Positions 27,080 through 36,429 are shown, counted from the stretch's first letter. The stretch is DNA of 64,000 nt from an uncultured Collinsella sp. (GCA_902470765.1 CABRHW010000012.1:1-64000); one strand, 5' to 3'. Program-made: numbers and translations. The notes: generated by a model not told the origin, from the letters alone.

Positions 27080-27322
27080 ATGGACCGCTCCGAAATCTTC
27101 GACAAGATCGCCGAGGTCGCTGCTGACGTTCTGGGCGTCGATGTTGCCGAAATTAGCGAGGAGACCACCTTTGACGACCTCGATGCCAACTCGCTCGAGC
27201 GCCTGCAGCTGGTTACGGCTATCGAGGACGAGTTCAACCTCGAGATCGATGACGAGACCCTACTCTCGCTCAACTCTGTCGCCGACGCCGTCGACGCGAT
27301 CGAAAACGCCAGGGAGGCCTAG
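27080..27322 (+). CDS. acpP: Acyl carrier protein
   Basis: Carries growing acyl chains on a phosphopantetheine arm. The 80-residue acidic helical protein has the modification site as ANSLERLQLV, with Ser38 as the attachment residue; the usual Asp before this Ser is Asn here. The ATG at 27080 follows AGAGGAAG. It lies between plsX and rnc, as in many Gram-positive genomes. Confidence 0.93.
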   Translation: MDRSEIFDKIAEVAADVLGVDVAEISEETTFDDLDANSLERLQLVTAIEDEFNLEIDDETLLSLNSVADAVDAIENAREA

Positions 27323-27325
27323 GTC

Positions 27326-28051
27326 TTGGCTTTATCCGAACGACTTACGCGTGCCCAGGAAATCCTGGGGCACGAGTTCAATAATAAGGTGCTGCTGCGC
27401 GCGGCCCTTACGCATCCCTCGGCAGTCGAGGGCCAGCCGGTTTCTGCCAGCTATGAGCGCCTTGAGTTCTTGGGCGATTCCATTTTGGGTGCTGTGGTCG
27501 CACGCTCCCTGTTTGAGTCCTATCCTGAGTTTGACGAGGGCAAGCTCACGCGCCTGAAGGTGTCGCTTGTCTCGGGCGCTACGCTGTCCGAGGTTTCTCA
27601 CGAGCTGGGCATCGACGACATCATCATCTTTGGTGCCTCCGAGACCGGTACCGGTGCGCGCGGCCTGCATTCGGCGCTCGAGAACGTCTACGAGTCGCTC
27701 GTGGGCGCACTGTACCTGGATGCCGGCTGGGACGTTGCGGCGGAGTTTATCCATCGTACGCTTAAGCCGCATTTGGCTTCCGAGCGCGCCGAGCATCCCG
27801 CGAACCCCAAGTCGTTTTTGCAGGAGTGCGTGCAAGCCGACGGTCACGAACCCCCGGCGTACAAGCTCGTTGGCTCCGAGGGCCCGGCGCATGCGCCCAC
27901 CTTTACCGCCGTGGTGTTGATCGATGGTATTCGTCAGGGTCGCGGCTCCGGCTCCTCAAAGAAGGAAGCCGAGGGAGCCGCCGCGCTCGAAGCGCTCGAC
28001 CGCATGGGTTACACCACCAACGGCGTGATTCTGAACAAGAAGCACGTGTAA
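27326..28051 (+). CDS. rnc: Ribonuclease III
   Basis: Cleaves double-stranded RNA in rRNA and mRNA processing. The 241-residue enzyme has the catalytic signature ERLEFLGDSILG (about 44-55) and the second acidic site ENVYESLVGALYLDAG (about 116-131). A C-terminal dsRNA-binding domain ends in GSGSSKKEAEGAAALEAL. It starts at a TTG 4 bases after the acpP stop, behind AGGGAGG. Confidence 0.95.
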   Translation: MALSERLTRAQEILGHEFNNKVLLRAALTHPSAVEGQPVSASYERLEFLGDSILGAVVARSLFESYPEFDEGKLTRLKVSLVSGATLSEVSHELGIDDIIIFGASETGTGARGLHSALENVYESLVGALYLDAGWDVAAEFIHRTLKPHLASERAEHPANPKSFLQECVQADGHEPPAYKLVGSEGPAHAPTFTAVVLIDGIRQGRGSGSSKKEAEGAAALEALDRMGYTTNGVILNKKHV

Positions 28052-28061
28052 GCGAGGAACC

Positions 28062-31000
28062 GTGTATCTCAAGTCCCTCACGCTCAAAGGGTTCAAGTCG
28101 TTTGCCGACCGCGCCCATATGACGTTTGAGCCGGGCCTGACCGTCATCGTCGGTCCCAACGGCTCGGGAAAATCGAACATCTCTGACTCGATTCTGTGGG
28201 TCCTGGGCGAGCAGAGCGCCAAGCAGCTGCGCGGCCAGGCCATGGAGGATGTCATCTTCTCGGGCTCGTCAGCGCGCAAGCCGGTGGGTGTCGCCGAGGT
28301 CACGCTTGTGCTCGATAACTCGGACCATATGCTGCCCGTCGATTTTGACGAGGTCGCCATCACCCGTCGTATGTATCGCTCGGGCGAAAGCGAGTACCTC
28401 ATCAACTCGAGCCCGTGCCGCCTGATGGACATTCAGGACATCTTGCACGATTCGGGCCTGGGCAAGGATACACATTCCATCATCAGCCAGGGCAAGCTCG
28501 ATGCCATCTTGCAGAGCCGCCCTGAGGAGCGCCGTGCCCTCATCGAGGAGGCCGCCGGCATCTCCAAGCACAAGCGCCGCAAGGAGCGTGCGCTCAAAAA
28601 GATTAAGTCGATGGACGAGCACCTGACGCGTGCCCGCGACATCAATAAGGAAATCGCCCGTCAGCTGCGACCGTTGGAGCGTCAGGTCGATCGCGCGCGC
28701 AAGTACAAAGAGCTGTCCTCGCGTGCGAACGAGCTTACGCAGATGCTAGCCGTCGACGAGCTGCGTTCGCTGCAGTCGCAGTGGAACGACCTGGAGAGCC
28801 GTTCCAAGGAAGGCGCCGCCGAGCTGGAGCTTGCGCAGTACCGCTTGGGCGAAAAGGAGCGCGAGCTCGAGAAGCTTCAGGTCATGCTCGAGGAAAAGGG
28901 CCTGTTTGTGGGCGACCTGGGCGAGCAGCGCCGTCATATGCAAGATGTGGTCGGCCGCATTAACTCCGACATGCGCCTGCTCGAGGAAAAGGGCCACAAC
29001 ATGGTGTCGCGCCTGTCTGACATGCGCGGGCAGATTTCGAGCTCCGAGCATCAGCGACGTCGCGTGTTCGAGGAGCTCGAGGACGCGCGTGCGCAGCTTG
29101 AGGAAGTGACCGGTGCGCACATGCAGGCCCAGGAGGACGTCGACGCCGCTGGTCCTGCCGCCGCTGAGCTCCACGAGCGGCGCGTGGCGCTCGACAATCA
29201 GATTTCGCAGCTTACGCGTGAGCAACGCGATGTGCAGCGCGTGGCCGATAACGCCGCGCTCGAGCTTGCCAAGGTGAAGGACTCGCTGAGCAATGCCGAG
29301 GTCGAGGACAACATGTATGCCTCGCGCCTGGAGCAGATTGACGAGCAGCTCGAGGAGGTCATGGCCTCGCTCGAGAGCCGTCGCGACCGCGCCGAGGAGC
29401 TTGAGGGCGCTCTTGAGGAAGCGCGCCAGGCTCAGGTTGATGCGCGTGAGGCCACCGAGACGGCACGCGCGGCCCTGAAGGACCTGCGTGCCCGCGAGAG
29501 TGAGGCGCGCAACAAGCTATCCGAGGTGCGCTCGGAGCTTGCCAGCCAAAAGAAACTCGATGCCCGCATGGCCGACAGCTCGCCGCTCGTGAGCCGTCTG
29601 GTGGGTGCGCTGGGCGACGATGTCTTGGGTCGTCTGGGCGACGTGCTGGAGGCCCCGCGCGAGCTTGAGGGCCTGGTTGAGCAATTGCTCGCCGGCGATA
29701 TCGATGCGCTGCTGTTTGATGACGCCGCCACGCTTGAGCGTGCCGGTCGTGCGGCTCTGGACCAAAAGAAGGCCTCGGGCGAAGCACTGCTGGTGGCGCG
29801 CGGCGTGAGCGGCTCTACCGCCGCTGAGGGCGCTGCCGGTACCCGCCTGGTTGATCGTCTGTCCGTGCGCGCAGGCTACGGACCCGTCGTCGAGGCGCTG
29901 CTCGGCGGCTATTACGTCGTTGACGATCTTGCTGCCGCGCTGTCGGCGCCGGTCGTTGAAGGCGTGACTTACGTGACCCCCGATGGCGCCCGCGTCGCCT
30001 GCGGCGGCCTGGTGCGCGTGGGGCTTGATGCCGGCGAGGCTTCGGGTGCCTTGGAGCGCAAGCGCCGCATCCGTGAGCTCGAGGGCCTGGAACCCGATCT
30101 GGCTGCCATCTTTGAGCATGCTTCGGACCAAGTCGTTGAGGCCAACGCTGCCGTCGAGGAGGCCCGTGCCGCCGAGGGCGATGCCGCCGGTGAGATCGCC
30201 CGTCTTGAGGGCGAGCGCCGCTCGCTGCTTTCCGAGATCGGCCGCTTGGAGCAAAGCGCCAACAATGCCGAGGTCGAGCGCGTGCGCACCTCCAAGCGCC
30301 GCGAGCAGGCCTCCGAAGCCGTTCGCGCTGCGCGCCCGCGCGTTGACGAGCTCACCCGTTCGCGTGACGAGGCCCGCGCGCAGGCAAGCGATCTGGGCTT
30401 GCAGATTTCTGAGGCCAACGACGAACTCGACCGCGTTCGCCGTGACGATTCCGAGGCTGCCGGCAAGCTCGCCGACGCCAAGGTTCGCCTAGCCCAGACG
30501 AGCGAACGCCTGCGTTCGCTGAAGGGCCGCGTGCCCGACCTGGAGCATCGTCTTGAGGGCATCGACCGTCGTATCCGCGGAACACGCCAGGCCTCGCGCT
30601 CGCTCGAGCTGCTGCGCCTGCGCGTCGATCCCATGCACGAACGCTATTCTGCCCTGTTGGAACGCGCGTCGGATTGGGCAGCGCGCCTGCGTGACCAGGC
30701 CTCTCTGGAGGAGGCGGACTCCGCTTCGCTCAAGAAGACCATCGAGGATGCCAAGGCAGAGGTTGCCCGCGCTAAGGAGCGAGTCGATACCGCCTCTGCC
30801 ACGCAAAACGAGTTCAAGGTCGCGCGTGGCAAGCTCGAGGTGCAGGTCGAGGCTGCCATCAAGGCCATTACCGCCGATGGCACGACGGTGCTCGAGGAAG
30901 CGCTCATGCTTCCGGCGCCCACGGACCGCGATGCCGCCGAGCGCGAACTCAACCAGCTTGTGCGCCAGATCAACAACCTTGGTCCCGTTAACCAAGTTGC

Positions 31001-31598
31001 CATGGAGGAGTACGAGCAGCTCAAACGCCGCGCCGACTACATCGAGGAGCAGCTGGCCGATTTGGAGAGCGCGCGCAAGGCGCTCACCAAGATCACGGTG
31101 GCCATTGATCGCAAGATGCGCAAGGCGTTCCTGGTGACGTTTGAGAAGGTCGACGCGAACTTCCGCGAGATCTTCGCTATGCTCTTCCCGGGCGGCCAGG
31201 CTCATCTGGAGATGACCGATCCCGAGCATCCTGCCGAGACGGGTATCGAGGTCGTGGCGCAGCCGCGCGGCAAGCGCATCACCAAGATGATGCTCATGTC
31301 GGGCGGCGAGAAGAGCCTGACGGCGCTCGCCCTGCTCTTTGCTGTGTACCGCACGCGCACGGTGCCGTTCTATGTGCTGGACGAGGTCGAGGCGGCACTC
31401 GATGACGCCAACCTGTCCAAGCTCATCGGCGCGCTCGATGTGTTGCGTTCCGATACGCAGCTCTTGGTCATTTCGCATCAGCGCCGTACTATGGAGGACG
31501 CTGACGTCCTCTATGGCGTCTCGATGCAAGCCGACGGCGTCAGTCGCGTCGTCTCGCAAAAACTCGATCGCGAAACCGGAAAGGTCGTGAATGCATAA
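28062..31598 (+). CDS. smc: Chromosome segregation ATPase SMC
   Basis: Condenses and organises the chromosome as a dimer with kleisin partners; scpA and scpB are not in this window. The 1178-residue protein has Walker A GPNGSGKSN near residue 32. It has two long coiled coils and a hinge at about 505-640, with a Gly-rich GLVRVGLDAGE end. The C-terminal head has the signature LMSGGEKSLTALAL (about 1075) and Walker B FYVLDEVEAALDD. It starts at a GTG. The rnc-smc-ftsY order is the conserved Gram-positive one, and it overlaps ftsY by one base. Confidence 0.96.
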   Translation: MYLKSLTLKGFKSFADRAHMTFEPGLTVIVGPNGSGKSNISDSILWVLGEQSAKQLRGQAMEDVIFSGSSARKPVGVAEVTLVLDNSDHMLPVDFDEVAITRRMYRSGESEYLINSSPCRLMDIQDILHDSGLGKDTHSIISQGKLDAILQSRPEERRALIEEAAGISKHKRRKERALKKIKSMDEHLTRARDINKEIARQLRPLERQVDRARKYKELSSRANELTQMLAVDELRSLQSQWNDLESRSKEGAAELELAQYRLGEKERELEKLQVMLEEKGLFVGDLGEQRRHMQDVVGRINSDMRLLEEKGHNMVSRLSDMRGQISSSEHQRRRVFEELEDARAQLEEVTGAHMQAQEDVDAAGPAAAELHERRVALDNQISQLTREQRDVQRVADNAALELAKVKDSLSNAEVEDNMYASRLEQIDEQLEEVMASLESRRDRAEELEGALEEARQAQVDAREATETARAALKDLRARESEARNKLSEVRSELASQKKLDARMADSSPLVSRLVGALGDDVLGRLGDVLEAPRELEGLVEQLLAGDIDALLFDDAATLERAGRAALDQKKASGEALLVARGVSGSTAAEGAAGTRLVDRLSVRAGYGPVVEALLGGYYVVDDLAAALSAPVVEGVTYVTPDGARVACGGLVRVGLDAGEASGALERKRRIRELEGLEPDLAAIFEHASDQVVEANAAVEEARAAEGDAAGEIARLEGERRSLLSEIGRLEQSANNAEVERVRTSKRREQASEAVRAARPRVDELTRSRDEARAQASDLGLQISEANDELDRVRRDDSEAAGKLADAKVRLAQTSERLRSLKGRVPDLEHRLEGIDRRIRGTRQASRSLELLRLRVDPMHERYSALLERASDWAARLRDQASLEEADSASLKKTIEDAKAEVARAKERVDTASATQNEFKVARGKLEVQVEAAIKAITADGTTVLEEALMLPAPTDRDAAERELNQLVRQINNLGPVNQVAMEEYEQLKRRADYIEEQLADLESARKALTKITVAIDRKMRKAFLVTFEKVDANFREIFAMLFPGGQAHLEMTDPEHPAETGIEVVAQPRGKRITKMMLMSGGEKSLTALALLFAVYRTRTVPFYVLDEVEAALDDANLSKLIGALDVLRSDTQLLVISHQRRTMEDADVLYGVSMQADGVSRVVSQKLDRETGKVVNA

Positions 31599-32515
31599 TG
31601 GGATTCTTTGACGCTCTCTCGCGCGGACTTGAGCGCAGTCGCGAGGCCCTCAACGAGGTCTTTTACTTTGGCGGCGAGGTCGACGAGGATTTTTGGGAGG
31701 ACTTAGAGGACACCCTCGTCATGGGTGACATGGGTGCCGAGATCGCCATTCAGGTCTCCGATGACCTGCGCGACGCCGCGGCCAAGAAGAACCTCAAGAC
31801 CGCTCCGCAGCTTCGTCGTGCCCTGGCCGAGCAGCTCGAGCAGCACTTTGTGCCCATCGAGCGCGATCCGTTTTCCGATACGCCGAGCTGCGTGCTGTTT
31901 GTGGGCATTAACGGTGCCGGCAAGACCACTACGGTCGGCAAGATCGCGAGCGCCATGGCCGCCCGCGGCAAGAACGTGGTGATCGGTTCGGCCGACACCT
32001 TCCGCGCCGCCGCTATCGAGCAGCTCGATGTGTGGGGCCAGCGCGCTGGCGTACCGGTTATCAAGCGTGACCGCGGCTCCGATCCGGCGAGCGTGTGCTA
32101 TGACGTGCTCGACGAGGCCGATAAGCGCGGCAGCGACCTGGTGCTTATCGATACCGCCGGCCGTCTGCACACGAGCCCTGAGCTCATGCGCGAGCTTGCC
32201 AAGGTGGTTAACGTGACGCGTAAGCGCGCCGCCAATATGGCCGCCGGTCCCATGCCGGTTTCGGTCGTGCTTGTGATCGACGCCGCGACGGGTCAAAACG
32301 GTCTGAACCAGGCGCTCGAGTTTAACGAGGCGCTGGGCCTGGACGGTATTATCATGACTAAGCTCGACGGCACGGCTAAGGGCGGTATCGCCATGGCCGT
32401 GGCCGAGAAACTCAAGCTCCCGATCCTGCGCGTGGGCGTGGGCGAGCAGGTCGATGACCTGCAGGAGTTCAATGCCAAAGATTTCTGCCGCGCCCTGGTG
32501 GGCGAGTCCAATTAA
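31598..32515 (+). CDS. ftsY: Signal recognition particle receptor FtsY
   Basis: Receives SRP-ribosome complexes at the membrane. The 305-residue protein lacks the long acidic A domain and starts almost directly with the N helical bundle. The G domain follows with GINGAGKTTTVGK (about 104), DTFRAAAIEQL, DTAGRLHT and TKLDGTAKGG. MGFFDAL, an amphipathic start, may help membrane contact. It is followed by its partner ffh after 10 nt. Confidence 0.95.
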   Translation: MGFFDALSRGLERSREALNEVFYFGGEVDEDFWEDLEDTLVMGDMGAEIAIQVSDDLRDAAAKKNLKTAPQLRRALAEQLEQHFVPIERDPFSDTPSCVLFVGINGAGKTTTVGKIASAMAARGKNVVIGSADTFRAAAIEQLDVWGQRAGVPVIKRDRGSDPASVCYDVLDEADKRGSDLVLIDTAGRLHTSPELMRELAKVVNVTRKRAANMAAGPMPVSVVLVIDAATGQNGLNQALEFNEALGLDGIIMTKLDGTAKGGIAMAVAEKLKLPILRVGVGEQVDDLQEFNAKDFCRALVGESN

Positions 32516-32525
32516 GGAGTGACTA

Positions 32526-34001
32526 GTGTTTGATTCCCTGAGCGATCGCCTCAACGACACATTTGACCGCCTGCGCGGCAAGGGCAAGCTGACCGAGGCC
32601 GATATTACTTCGGCCATGCGCGATATTCGCATGGCGCTGCTCGAGGCCGACGTTAACTTTAAGGTCGTCAAGGAGTTCGTCGCCAAGACCAAGGAGCGCT
32701 GCATGACCGCCGAGGTCATGGAGTCGCTGTCGCCGGCGCAAAACGTCGTCAAGATTGTGCTCGACGAGCTCACCGAGATGCTCGGCTCCACCGAGAGCAA
32801 GCTCGTCTTTAGTAACCGTATTCCCAACGTCATCATGCTCGTGGGCCTGCAGGGCTCCGGTAAGACCACGGCGGCCGTAAAGCTGGCCTACCTGCTCAAG
32901 AAGCAGGGCCGCTCGCCGTTGCTCGCCGCGTGCGACGTCTACCGTCCCGCTGCTGCCGACCAGCTGGCCACGCTCGGTGGCGAGATCGGCGTACCGGTCT
33001 TCCGCGGCGACGGTGCGCACCCGGTCGATATCGCCAAGGGCGCCATCCAGGAGGCCGTCGATCACCTGCGCGACGTGGTCATCGTCGATACCGCCGGACG
33101 TCTTCAGATCGACGAACAGATGATGCAGGAGGCCGTGGACATCAAGAAGGCCGTCAAGCCCGATCAGGTGCTGATGGTCGTCGATGCCATGACCGGCCAG
33201 GATATCGTCAACGTCGTCTCGACCTTCGCCGAGCGCACCGACTTTGACGGCGTGATCATCTCCAAGCTCGATGGCGACGCCCGTGGCGGCGGCGCGCTTT
33301 CCGTGCGCCAGGTGACCGGCAAGCCCATCAAGTTTGTGAGCATGGGCGAGAAGCCCGATTCGCTGGAGCCGTTCTACCCCGATCGTATGGCCAAGCGCAT
33401 TCTGGGTATGGGCGACGTTGTCGGCATCATCGAGAAGGCCCAGGAGGCGGCCGACGCCGAGCAGCTCGAGGCTGCCGAGCGCATGCTGCGCGAGGGCTTC
33501 ACCATGAACGACATGCTCGACCAGATGAAGGCCGTCAAGAAGATGGGCGGCATGAAGGGCATTCTGGGCATGCTCCCCGGTGGCCAGCGTGCGCTTAACC
33601 AGATGGGTGGCAACCTGGACGAAGGTATCTTCGATAAGAACGAGGCCATCATCATGTCGATGACCAAGGAGGAGCGCCTTCGCCCCTCCATCATCAACGG
33701 CCAGCGCCGTGCCCGCATTGCCAAGGGCGCCGGCGTGACCCCCACCGAGGTCAATAGCCTTATGAAGCAGTGGGGCGAGATGAATAAGATGATGGGCCGC
33801 ATGCGCACGATGGCCAATCAGGCGCAGGCCGGCGGTAAGAAGGGCAAGAAGGGTAAGAAGGGCAAAAAGATGCGCATGCCCAATATTCCCGGTTTGGATG
33901 CCATGGGGCTGGGCGGCATGGGCGGCCTGGGAACGGGCGGCCCCAAGTCCGATATGGACCTGCTGCGTCAAATGGAAGCGCAGATGCGTAATAAGAAATA
34001 G
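32526..34001 (+). CDS. ffh: Signal recognition particle protein Ffh
   Basis: Binds signal sequences emerging from the ribosome. The 491-residue GTPase has GLQGSGKTTAAVKLA (about 103), DVYRPAAADQL, DTAGRLQID and SKLDGDARGGGAL. A methionine-rich M domain follows (about 325-445). The tail is unusual: a run of KKGK repeats and then Gly/Met-rich segments. It starts at GTG behind AAGGAGTG. The SRP RNA gene is not recognisable nearby. Confidence 0.95.
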   Translation: MFDSLSDRLNDTFDRLRGKGKLTEADITSAMRDIRMALLEADVNFKVVKEFVAKTKERCMTAEVMESLSPAQNVVKIVLDELTEMLGSTESKLVFSNRIPNVIMLVGLQGSGKTTAAVKLAYLLKKQGRSPLLAACDVYRPAAADQLATLGGEIGVPVFRGDGAHPVDIAKGAIQEAVDHLRDVVIVDTAGRLQIDEQMMQEAVDIKKAVKPDQVLMVVDAMTGQDIVNVVSTFAERTDFDGVIISKLDGDARGGGALSVRQVTGKPIKFVSMGEKPDSLEPFYPDRMAKRILGMGDVVGIIEKAQEAADAEQLEAAERMLREGFTMNDMLDQMKAVKKMGGMKGILGMLPGGQRALNQMGGNLDEGIFDKNEAIIMSMTKEERLRPSIINGQRRARIAKGAGVTPTEVNSLMKQWGEMNKMMGRMRTMANQAQAGGKKGKKGKKGKKMRMPNIPGLDAMGLGGMGGLGTGGPKSDMDLLRQMEAQMRNKK

Positions 34002-34026
34002 TGCTGTAATTCCAGCTTGATATGGC

Positions 34027-34062
34027 AAAGGCCACTCGGAAGCTACCGGGTGGCCTTTGTTG
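34027..34062 (+). terminator. Terminator after ffh
   Basis: A 13-bp stem (34027-34039 with 34046-34058, one G-U) is followed by TTTGTTGTT. It closes the long 19-34 kb run, facing the convergent regulator gene. Confidence 0.85.
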
Positions 34063-34121
34063 TTGGCTTTGATTGTTGGGTTGCGTTCTGTGTCGCGCCC
34101 CGAGTTCGCGGTGCCGTGCCG

Positions 34122-34886
34122 CTAGTGGCAGCCGCAGCCCTCGTGGCCCTCGTGCTCGTGATGGCCGTGACAACCACAGGACTCGCCATGCTCATGTGCG
34201 TGCTCGTGGTCATGGCCGTGGCAGCCGCACGTGGCCTCGCCGTTCTGTGCAAGCGTGCCGGCGATAAGGGCCTCGACGCAAGCGTCGCAGCTGCCCTGGG
34301 CGCCTGCGTATACCGTGATGCCGGCTTGAGCAAGCGCGTTGATAGCGCCACCGCCGATGCCGCCGCAGATGAGCGTGTCAACGCCACCGTTGGCAAGCAG
34401 GCCCGCCAAGGCGCCGTGGCCGGTGCCACCGGTGCCTACGACCTGCTCGTTGAGCACCTTGTCATCCTGGATGTCATAGATCTTGAACTGTTCGCTGCGG
34501 CCAAAGTGCATAAAGATGTTGCCGTTGTCGTACGTCGTTGCCACCCTCATGGTGTCAGCCTCCTTTGCTGGCCATGCGGCCGTTGTCGTGGTGATGGGGG
34601 AGTACGCGATGTTTCCGCCTTCGATGACGATCGCCCGTCCATTGACCAGCGCGTTTGCCACCTTGCGATGCGCGCGGCTGCAGATTGCCGCCACCGTGGC
34701 GCGGGCAATGCCCATGCACTGGGCGACTTCCTCCTGATTGAGGCCTTCCAGGTCGCATAGGCGCAAGACCTCGAGCTCGTCGACTGTCATATCGATAGCG
34801 TCTCCGCTGGCAAGGCCGTCGGGGGTAAAGCAACGATATTCGGGGATGATCCCAACACGGCGCAATTTTTCGCGTCTTCCTGCCAT
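34122..34886 (-). CDS. DUF134 HTH regulator fused to NifX/NifB-type cofactor-binding domain
   Basis: The 254-residue fusion has two parts. Residues about 1-95 match DUF134 DNA-binding proteins: RRVGIIPEYRCFTP, MTVDELEVLRLCDLEGLNQEEVA, and an HTH around GIARATVAAICSRA. Residues about 110-215 match the dinitrogenase iron-molybdenum cofactor domain, with GNIFMHFGRSEQF and a CGGIGGGAINAL strand. The last 35 residues are His/Cys-rich (GCHGHDHEHAHEHGE type) and should bind metal. GGAGAG sits 3 nt before the ATG at 34886. No nif genes are present, so a metal- or iron-sulfur-responsive regulator is the likeliest reading. Confidence 0.85.
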   Translation of the reverse strand: MAGRREKLRRVGIIPEYRCFTPDGLASGDAIDMTVDELEVLRLCDLEGLNQEEVAQCMGIARATVAAICSRAHRKVANALVNGRAIVIEGGNIAYSPITTTTAAWPAKEADTMRVATTYDNGNIFMHFGRSEQFKIYDIQDDKVLNEQVVGTGGTGHGALAGLLANGGVDTLICGGIGGGAINALAQAGITVYAGAQGSCDACVEALIAGTLAQNGEATCGCHGHDHEHAHEHGESCGCHGHHEHEGHEGCGCH

Positions 34887-34900
34887 ACACTCTCCAAATC

Positions 34901-34912
34901 TGACATATGTCA
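34901..34912. promoter_or_regulatory. Operator 1: TGACATATGTCA palindrome
   Basis: A perfect 12-bp dyad lies over the predicted transcription start of the DUF134/NifX-type gene. Binding here should block initiation. Confidence 0.6.
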
Positions 34913-34917
34913 ACAAT

Positions 34918-34945
34918 AGAATAGCGAACGTGGGGATTTGCGCAA
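34918..34945 (-). promoter_or_regulatory. Promoter of the DUF134/NifX-type gene
   Basis: Read on the minus strand, the -35 box TTGCGC (34940-34945) and -10 box TATTCT (34918-34923) are 16 bp apart, with predicted start near 34911. Confidence 0.55.
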
Positions 34946-34954
34946 GGAATTTCT

Positions 34955-34966
34955 GTCATATGTCAG
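34955..34966. promoter_or_regulatory. Operator 2: TGTCATATGTCA near-palindrome
   Basis: It shares CATATGTCA with operator 1, lies 54 bp from it (about five helical turns) and sits just upstream of the -35 box. It could also influence thyA on the other strand. Confidence 0.5.
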
Positions 34967-35052
34967 AAAATGAGGGCTTATGTTTGGGCTGTGGGGCTGT
35001 GCGCGCCTGGGCTACAATAAAAATCGCTTATAGGCGACTGACAGGAGGGTCA

Positions 35053-35901
35053 ATGAGCAAGGCTGATCAACAGTTTGTATCCATGTGCCGCGACATTCTG
35101 GACCATGGCACCACCACCGAGGGCCAAAAGGTCCGTCCGGTGTGGGAGGACGGCACCCCTGCCTATACCATTAAAAACTTTGGCGTTACGGCGCGCTACG
35201 ACCTGCGCGAGGAGTTCCCTGCGCTCACCCTGCGCCGCACGGCGCTTAAGTCTGCGATGGACGAGATTTTGTGGATCTATCAAAAGAAGTCCAATAACGT
35301 CCATGACCTCAACAGCCATATTTGGGATGAGTGGGCCGACGAGACCGGCTCCATCGGCAAGGCCTACGGGTACCAGATTGGCCAGAAGAGCCATTATGCC
35401 GAGGGCGATTTCGACCAGATGGACCGAGTGCTGTACGATCTTAAGCACACACCGTACAGTCGCCGCATCATGACCAACACGTATGTGTTTAGCGACCTGT
35501 CCGAGATGCACCTGTATCCGTGCGCGTACAGCGTGACCTATAACGTCACGCAGCGCCCGCAGGACGACAAGCCGACGCTCAACATGATTCTCAACCAGCG
35601 CAGCCAGGACATTTTGGCCGCGAACAACTGGAATGTGTGCCAGTACGCCATCTTGCTGATGATGGTTGCGCAGTCGATCGATATGATTCCCGGCGAGCTG
35701 CTGCATGTGATCGCCGACGCCCATATCTACGACCGTCATGTCGATATTGTCCGCGAACTTATCGAGCGTCCGCAGTTTGCGGCGCCTAAGGTAACGCTTA
35801 ACCCCGACGTGCACGATTTCTATGCGTTTACGACCGACGACCTGATTGTGGAGGGCTACGAGCACGGTCCGCAGGTCAAGAACATTCCCATTGCGGTGTA
35901 G
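35053..35901 (+). CDS. thyA: Thymidylate synthase
   Basis: Methylates dUMP to dTMP using methylene-tetrahydrofolate. The 282-residue enzyme has the catalytic cysteine in HLYPCAYSVTYNV (about Cys157), followed by NQRSQDILAANNWNVCQY, which binds dUMP. The usual E. coli PPCH motif is YPCA here, as in Bacillus/phage-type ThyA. The ATG at 35053 follows CAGGAGGG. A possible -10 TACAAT lies at 35013. It forms an operon with folA. Confidence 0.95.
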   Translation: MSKADQQFVSMCRDILDHGTTTEGQKVRPVWEDGTPAYTIKNFGVTARYDLREEFPALTLRRTALKSAMDEILWIYQKKSNNVHDLNSHIWDEWADETGSIGKAYGYQIGQKSHYAEGDFDQMDRVLYDLKHTPYSRRIMTNTYVFSDLSEMHLYPCAYSVTYNVTQRPQDDKPTLNMILNQRSQDILAANNWNVCQYAILLMMVAQSIDMIPGELLHVIADAHIYDRHVDIVRELIERPQFAAPKVTLNPDVHDFYAFTTDDLIVEGYEHGPQVKNIPIAV

Positions 35902-35910
35902 GTGGTGCTC

Positions 35911-36429
35911 ATGACGTGTAAGCTATCTGCTATCGTTGCCGTGTGTGACGATTGGGGCATTGGGTGCGAGGGCGACATGGTGGTGTCCAATCGCGCCGAC
36001 ATGCGCCATTTTGTGGCCTGCACCAAGGGCTGCCCGGTCATCATGGGACGCAAGACGCTGCTGAGTTTTCCCGGTGGGCGTCCACTTAAGAACCGTCGCA
36101 ATATCGTGCTTACCCGCGACGAGGATTTTGCTGTCGAGGGCGTCGACGTGGTGCATAGCATCGACGAGGCGCTCGCCGCGGTTGCCGATGAGCCCGTTGC
36201 CTGGGTGATCGGTGGCGGCGAGGTGTATCGGCGGTTTTTGCCGTATTGCGCCGAGGCCGAGGTCACGCACAACCATTGCACTCATGCCGTGGACACGTAC
36301 TTTCCCGATTTGGACGCCGATCCCGCGTGGGAGATTGCGTGGCGTGGCGGTGTTGCCACGATTGCCTCGGGCGAGGGCGACGAGGGTGTCGATTATGAGT
36401 TCGTGACGTATCGTCGCGTTGAGGCGTAA
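35911..36429 (+). CDS. folA: Dihydrofolate reductase
   Basis: Regenerates tetrahydrofolate after ThyA. The 172-residue protein shows SAIVAVCDDWGIGCEG, then MGRKTLLSFPGGRPLKNRRNIVLTR (read in parts: GRKT and PLKNR), and the VIGGGEVYR nucleotide-binding turn. The first motif usually reads A-x-D-x-x-x-G-I-G, as here. I prefer the ATG at 35911; a GTG lies three codons upstream. It begins 9 nt after thyA. Confidence 0.93.
   Translation: MTCKLSAIVAVCDDWGIGCEGDMVVSNRADMRHFVACTKGCPVIMGRKTLLSFPGGRPLKNRRNIVLTRDEDFAVEGVDVVHSIDEALAAVADEPVAWVIGGGEVYRRFLPYCAEAEVTHNHCTHAVDTYFPDLDADPAWEIAWRGGVATIASGEGDEGVDYEFVTYRRVEA

Noticed and set aside
34002..34121. SRP RNA gene next to ffh
   Set aside because: Only an intrinsic terminator is found; the conserved SRP RNA domain IV loop is not visible.
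34017..34760. Plus-strand open frame opposite the DUF134/NifX-type gene
   Set aside because: The minus strand carries clear domain signatures, a ribosome-binding site and a promoter; the plus frame is its shadow.
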